Source: JAGREO01 sp020446285 | GTDB lineage: Bacteria > Pseudomonadota > Alphaproteobacteria > Geminicoccales > Geminicoccaceae | Length of the DNA: 64,000 nucleotides | Direction of reading: 5' to 3' | NCBI GenBank assembly: GCA_041398005.1 | Contig: JAWKVP010000010.1 | Location: 62,001-126,000, forward strand | Shown here: piece by piece, positions 60,801-64,000 of the stretch | Position numbering within the stretch: the stretch's first letter is position 1 | Layout: every line of letters starts with the position of its first letter | Translations under genes and position numbers: made by a program | Notes under the pieces: generated by a model | Seen by the model: the letters and a program-made list of their open reading frames with translations, nothing else | The model's database searches: none | Told to the model about the DNA's origin: nothing

Positions 60801-62753
60801 GGCCGTCAGCCGGAGGATTTCACACCCACATTCGATAACCGCTTTTCGATCTATCACGCCGAGGATCGCCCGCGGGTGATGAAGACCGTTCTCGAGGCGG
60901 CGAGCCTTGGCGGCGATTTCGAGATCGCGGCGCGCATTCTCGACAATGCCGCAAGGGAGCGCCATGTCATCGTCCGCGGTCGCCCCGAGCATGACATCAA
61001 GGGCAAGCTCACGGGCTTTTTCGGGATCATGCTCGATGTGACCGAGATCTACGAGGCGCAGCAGGCACTGGCCCGCCGGGAGAACGAGAACAGCCTTTTC
61101 CGCCAGATGATCGAAAGTCTTCCCGATGCGATTTTCGCCAAGGGGCTGGATGGTTCGCTGCTCTACGCCAATCGTGCCGCGCTCGAGACCTTTGCCGAGC
61201 CGGTACCGCCTTCGGGGCCGGGCTGCGAGGGGCGCCCCTGGCTGGGCAAGGATGCGCCGCTCGGCCTGACGGCGGATGAGCGGGCGGTGATCGACGCCGG
61301 CGAGAGCGCGCGGCGCGAATGCCAGTCGAGACGTCCGGATGGAAGCCTTCACGCCGCCTCGATCATGCGCACGCCCCTGCGTGACGAGAAGAACGAGATC
61401 ATCGGCCTCGTCCGTCTCGACCGCGACATCACCGAGGAAAAGCTGGCCAAGCAGACCATCGTCCAGAGCGAGCAGCGCTTTCGCGCACTCGTTGCGGGCT
61501 CGTTGCAGAGCATCGCCGTCTTTCTCGACGACCGGATGGTGTTCGCCAATGACAGTTATTGTCACCTTCTCGGTTATGACGGCGCCAGTGCGGCCATTGC
61601 CGACTGCCAGCCATGCTGGCTGCGTCAGGGGCTCGATACCCATGCACTCCTTCGCGGCCTGTGCAGTCGTGCCCATGCCGGCGAGACGGTCGACGAGCAG
61701 CACCGGATCGAGATCGTCCGCATCGACGGCCATGCCCGCTGGGTGCAGGTCCAGGCCCGTTCGATCGTCTGGGACGGCCTGCAGGCGCTGCAGCTGTCCC
61801 TGCTCGATGTCACCCAGCTCGTCGAACAGACGCGCAAGATGGTCGATCTGGCGCGCGAGCTGTTCTCCTCCAGGAGCCAGCTCGAGACCGCCCACCACGT
61901 CCTCGACGAGGCCATCGGTGCACTCGGCGACGGTATCGCCCTGTTCGATGCCGACGACCGGCTCATTCTCTGCAACAGGGGGTTCAGCGAATCCTACGGG
62001 TTATCGCCGGAGGAGCTGGTCGGCTGGTCGATGGAGCGGCTGATCGATACCTATGCCGGGTACAATCGCATCAATCTCGGGACCGCCAGCGGCAGCCGCT
62101 GGCGCGAAAGGCGTCTGGCCAAGCATCGCGCCGCCGATGGCACACCCGCCGAGATGCGCTTCGGCGACCGCTGGTATGTCGTGCGCACCTGTCGCGGACC
62201 GAGCGGCCGCACGGTCCTGCTGCGCAGCGATGTCACCCATCTCAAGCGGACGGAAAACGAGCTGAACCGCCTGCTGATGATCGATCCCGTGACCCAGCTC
62301 TACAATCGCCAGGCCTTCCAGACCCGCGGCACGCGGCTCATGGGCCGCTGCCGGGCGAGTGGCGAGCCGGTCTCGCTGATGCTGGTCGATGTCGTCGGCC
62401 TTGCCTCGATCAACGAGCGCCACGGCGAATCCGTGGGCGATCGGGTATTGCGCTTTCTGGGCGATCTCTGCCGCGAGATGCTGCGCCCGGAGGATCTGGT
62501 CGGCCGCTGGAGCGGCGACGAGATCGCGATCCTGCTGCCGGCGATCGGCCTCGACGATATCGAACTCGTGCGCACCCGCCTCAAGGCCAAGCTCGCCGAA
62601 CGCCTGGCACTGGAGCATGGCGACGACCTGCCGCCCTTCGAGATCAGCATCGGCATCGCCTCGCCACGCTCGTCCACCGAAACCCTCGACCGCCTCGTCA
62701 CCCGAACCCACACCACCCCCGCCCACCATCACGAAACCGAGACGACGCACTGA
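57852..62753 (+). CDS. Multi-PAS cyclic-di-GMP regulator: GGDEF-like, EAL, seven PAS, GGDEF
   Basis: 1633 aa, unusually large for this family. Order by residue: degenerate GGDEF-like (about 135-285, IGEGVLAVLF in place of the signature); EAL (about 300-545) with EVLMRW, NVNLSARQ, FEVTEGV, DDFGTGFSS, KIDKSF, EGVET and QGYYF; PAS-like segments starting near 585, 704, 830, 954, 1081, 1209 and 1349 (for example DYLDTASDWFWEAG and LFRQMIESLPDAIFAKGLDG); a C-terminal GGDEF-like domain with DPVTQLYNRQAF and signature RWSGDEIAIL. No transmembrane segment was seen. The EAL half has all key residues, so hydrolysis of c-di-GMP is likely; cyclase activity is doubtful. ATG 57852 is used; GTG 57897 is an alternative. 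Confidence 0.85.
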   Translation: MLRRLFERMQGERDQVPGDPMLIPAGLAERLGVGAWRLDGDVLEIEGAPARRLGGSSPLRLAPETLRAMAVGRSAIQAFVSASNGDCAPCRCTFRSSGGEYVVLVFHREAGGDPAGIVQIDGVSQHPPRGEAMDRERLGRDLAGLAAPGEGVQDSPDTVLLHVHIEQLATIEQAFREDVPLIETIGERLAGLVDFAGLYQIGEGVLAVLFRSGGRLRAGDCIRRVQSALHEPLGFGGRDHHLVATIGAAAHPRHASTGGELAEHARTALDYAQRKGWRGRHAVFTRRMANEIAEWRDLEVGILHALSASQLELRYQPIIDLSARRIGGVEVLMRWKHPQRGYIRPDIFIPLAERLGLIQPFTEWLVGRAARDLAPLFADHPHLRINVNLSARQAQPVLIDALLAEIDAAGGIDCARFSFEVTEGVLLENSAQALEALGRLRRRGARVALDDFGTGFSSISYLGEFPIDVIKIDKSFVQKIDAGGESRKLVEAMLFMASAFELDCVAEGVETLDGLAWLATKGCRYIQGYYFAEPLDLRALGVFLAGFTFPEDDLNEALWPKARGLPRLLSDNQEEALRLFVKHVPMAVAMFDTEMRYLVASDRWLKDYELEGDVIGRYHYDVQPEIPRRWRDGHLRSLAGAIESREQDRYVRPDGRQEWLRWEVRPFHDSFGGVQGIIIFSELVTEKVNADLALKRQTRQLELAGEIARLGYWRLDLATDVMFWSPEMYRYAECDPGSFEPTLENRTSLVHEGDREAYVENWRQAIASGEDIEFQIRIVTATGGTRHMLVRGMCQKDGEGRPVAYFGMSQDITQQIEHQLRLKESEERLADYLDTASDWFWEAGADLRITSLSTDRDRSQSVADRVAGHAWWELAGSDGELARQRADMLAHRTFRDFEYSRKDEGGLLRHYSVSGKPIFAGDGAFAGYRGTARDITARVEVEKDLERRAAQMGFAGELARLAHWREDLASRRVEWSGQLYRMIGRQPEDFTPTFDNRFSIYHAEDRPRVMKTVLEAASLGGDFEIAARILDNAARERHVIVRGRPEHDIKGKLTGFFGIMLDVTEIYEAQQALARRENENSLFRQMIESLPDAIFAKGLDGSLLYANRAALETFAEPVPPSGPGCEGRPWLGKDAPLGLTADERAVIDAGESARRECQSRRPDGSLHAASIMRTPLRDEKNEIIGLVRLDRDITEEKLAKQTIVQSEQRFRALVAGSLQSIAVFLDDRMVFANDSYCHLLGYDGASAAIADCQPCWLRQGLDTHALLRGLCSRAHAGETVDEQHRIEIVRIDGHARWVQVQARSIVWDGLQALQLSLLDVTQLVEQTRKMVDLARELFSSRSQLETAHHVLDEAIGALGDGIALFDADDRLILCNRGFSESYGLSPEELVGWSMERLIDTYAGYNRINLGTASGSRWRERRLAKHRAADGTPAEMRFGDRWYVVRTCRGPSGRTVLLRSDVTHLKRTENELNRLLMIDPVTQLYNRQAFQTRGTRLMGRCRASGEPVSLMLVDVVGLASINERHGESVGDRVLRFLGDLCREMLRPEDLVGRWSGDEIAILLPAIGLDDIELVRTRLKAKLAERLALEHGDDLPPFEISIGIASPRSSTETLDRLVTRTHTTPAHHHETETTH

Positions 62754-63062
62754 GAGCGTCCTATCTTGGGCTGGCGCCCGGCAGCGTATTGAACAAATGA
62801 CGCCGCCGCTGCCGACTGTCATCGGCGAGAACCGCTGTCTACAGGACATTCTCAAAAGGCATATACTACCAGATCGGCATTTCTGGGCGGGAGGATATTT
62901 TATCAGCACGGTTGGACGGAAGAAAACTGTAATTTACCAGCTGCCTTCAGACGGCGAATCAACTGCGGCCGCATAGAGCAAAGTCAGGTCAGGTTGAATC
63001 GGCGAATTTCTTCTGTTCTATACAACCGATGCGTGATTCAAGGTGTTGGCTGGATAGGGAGG
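62754..63062. other. Intergenic region of about 310 bp
   Basis: Between the giant regulator and the IS1380 remnant. No gene, promoter or repeat that I can defend. It may contain degenerate insertion-sequence material. Confidence 0.4.
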
Positions 63063-63350
63063 TCAGCATGAATGGCGGAGATGATCGAGATCGTCGGCAT
63101 CCTCGTAGCCGGCGGCGATCGCCAGAATGCGCGCGAGCAGGATGTCCGCCAGTGGATGCGTCAGGCGCGCCGGATCGCGAGGATCATGGATCGCCGCCGC
63201 CAGCTTCCCGGCAATGCCCAGCCGCCTCGCGGCTTGCGCCAGCAGCAAGACACCACCGTCCGAACTGATCCGCCCGCCATCGAAAGCAGCGCGAACCTTC
63301 TTGCGGCAAACGGCTGGCAGGGCGAAGGACAAATGGCTATCGTCAGTCAT
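63063..63350 (-). pseudogene. Truncated IS1380-family transposase (N-terminal fragment)
   Basis: The first 92 or so residues match the start of IS1380-type transposases (VRAAFDGGRISSDGGVLLLA, DPRDPARLTHPLADILLARI and AGYEDADDLDHLRH). The frame then ends with HSC and a stop, where the family continues for several hundred residues. The catalytic part is missing, so this is a remnant of an insertion event. The inverted ends of the element were not clearly located. Confidence 0.8.
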
Positions 63351-63476
63351 GGCGGGCGTGGCTCAATCCGGTTGGCGTTCGAAAACGGCTTCGACACCTA
63401 TTTCTTACGCCATTTCAGACCATTAGGCTATGCCCGCCAGCCCAAAGGCGGACGTCCGGTGAATAAGGCGGGCTAG
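63063..63476 (-). mobile_element. IS1380-type insertion sequence remnant
   Basis: Contains the truncated transposase and about 125 bp upstream of it, up to the GGCGGGCTAG near 63470. Only the 5' part of the transposase survives; the left boundary is at a deletion near 63062. Confidence 0.6.
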
Positions 63477-63721
63477 CGTCGCAAATTGCCGCTTTGAATT
63501 GCTCATCCATAGAGTATCCGACTCTTTCGATGGATGTTATTGGAAATGCAGTCTGAAAATACACGCCAGATATTAATATTAATATTATCACATATCATGA
63601 TGTCATCCAGTCATTATGAAATGATTTTAACCATGTTGGTGTTTTTCAAGTAGGATAATTGTTCGTCTTGCAAGAACAGTTTTTTTGACTGGCGATATCC
63701 GATTCTGCCGGAGGTTTCATC
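63477..63721 (+). promoter_or_regulatory. AT-rich leader of the final partial gene
   Basis: Positions about 63565-63645 are very AT-rich and probably contain the promoter. GGAGG at 63710-63714, seven bases before the ATG, is a strong ribosome-binding site. Confidence 0.5.
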
Positions 63722-64000
63722 ATGCAAGACGTGTCGACGAACGACGAGAACATCGTGAATCCATCTTCGGGTGAAGCTCCTGCCGGTGAAATCCGGGTTA
63801 CCGTTGCCTTCGAGAATGTCCCCGATCACCGCCGCGACGATATCAGGATCGAGGACGGTCACCGGATCGTCATCGACAATGCCTCGATCGGCGATGCGAG
63901 CCTGACGACCGATGGCGGCGAGCTCGTCGTCAGGGTCGAGGGCGTCGGCGATATCGTGCTGGCGAATCTCGAGACCGTTCCGGAACTTGTCGAGATCGGG
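63722..64000 (+). CDS. Start of an acidic, probably secreted protein (truncated by window end)
   Basis: 93 codons visible, no stop. Starts MQDVSTNDENIVNP and is strongly acidic, with repeated short hydrophobic strands (IRVTVAFENVPDH, HRIVIDNASIGD, LVVRVEGVGDIVLANL). There is no Sec signal. The beginning is reminiscent of large type I secreted adhesins that open with a BapA-prefix-like region, but the fragment is too short to prove it. The strong ribosome-binding site and AT-rich leader support a real gene. Confidence 0.5.
   Translation, partial: MQDVSTNDENIVNPSSGEAPAGEIRVTVAFENVPDHRRDDIRIEDGHRIVIDNASIGDASLTTDGGELVVRVEGVGDIVLANLETVPELVEIG

Noticed and set aside
57636..61898. A 1420-residue open frame on the minus strand
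   Set aside because: It is antisense to the EAL-PAS-GGDEF gene, whose frame contains clear domains. The long shadow results from high GC content.

Overview
The window is GC-rich, densely coded bacterial DNA that fits an alphaproteobacterium; family-level placement is not possible from sequence reading alone. A plasmid-type replication initiator (PF10134-like RepA) with an iteron array lies at 52.1-53.9 kb, and a ParA/ribbon-helix-helix partition pair lies at 45.1-46.2 kb. The window is therefore best read as part of a plasmid, megaplasmid or chromid rather than ordinary chromosome. No rRNA, tRNA or CRISPR array was found.

Layout. 0-6.5 kb: a ZnuA-like metal-binding protein, a DUF882/MepK-like peptidase, a flippase-like membrane protein, a metal-dependent-hydrolase-like protein, an FAD oxidoreductase and a hexapeptide acyltransferase. 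6.6-9.5 kb: three TadE/TadG-like pilus accessory genes. 9.6-19 kb: surface-polysaccharide genes (GT4 glycosyltransferases, a methyltransferase, an epimerase, an arylsulfotransferase-like protein, a sulfotransferase, a nucleotide-sugar dehydrogenase). 19.3-26.2 kb: a TolC-type outer-membrane protein, an RTX protein, and two paralogous secreted right-handed beta-helix proteins with Lys/Tyr-rich repeats. 26.4-29.9 kb: a lone periplasmic binding protein next to a membrane GGDEF-EAL protein. 30.3-34.7 kb: a Wzy/ligase-like protein, two GT2 enzymes and a small orphan. 34.8-42.2 kb: a MatB-like acyl-CoA synthetase, then PilT, MshL-like secretin, membrane protein, repeat protein and pseudopilin. 42.2-45.0 kb: a 74-75 bp tandem repeat and a PAS-GGDEF-EAL protein. 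45-52 kb: parA/RHH, a beta-propeller, a Branch-type glycosyltransferase, a Nudix hydrolase, an unknown DNA-binding-like protein, aroE and a WecG/TagA glycosyltransferase. 52-54 kb: origin and repA. 54-55.5 kb: a Fic gene between inverted repeats. 55.6-62.8 kb: a glycosyltransferase, a sulfotransferase and a 1633-aa EAL-PAS-GGDEF regulator. 63-64 kb: an IS1380-type remnant and the start of a gene that runs off the end.

Taken together, the gene set points to attachment and biofilm: synthesis, polymerisation, sulfation and perhaps trimming of exopolysaccharide; pili or pseudopili; RTX-type secretion; and three cyclic-di-GMP turnover proteins. RepA-type 'biofilm plasmids' are described in roseobacters, and this replicon resembles that idea without being shown to be one. 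The points most worth a second look are: the binding-protein/GGDEF-EAL pair (an NspS-MbaA-like arrangement); the repeat-bearing beta-helix pair; a dispersed palindromic element with compensatory stem changes; the compact origin with DnaA boxes, paired 13-mers and ten iterons; and the Fic gene framed by inverted repeats.
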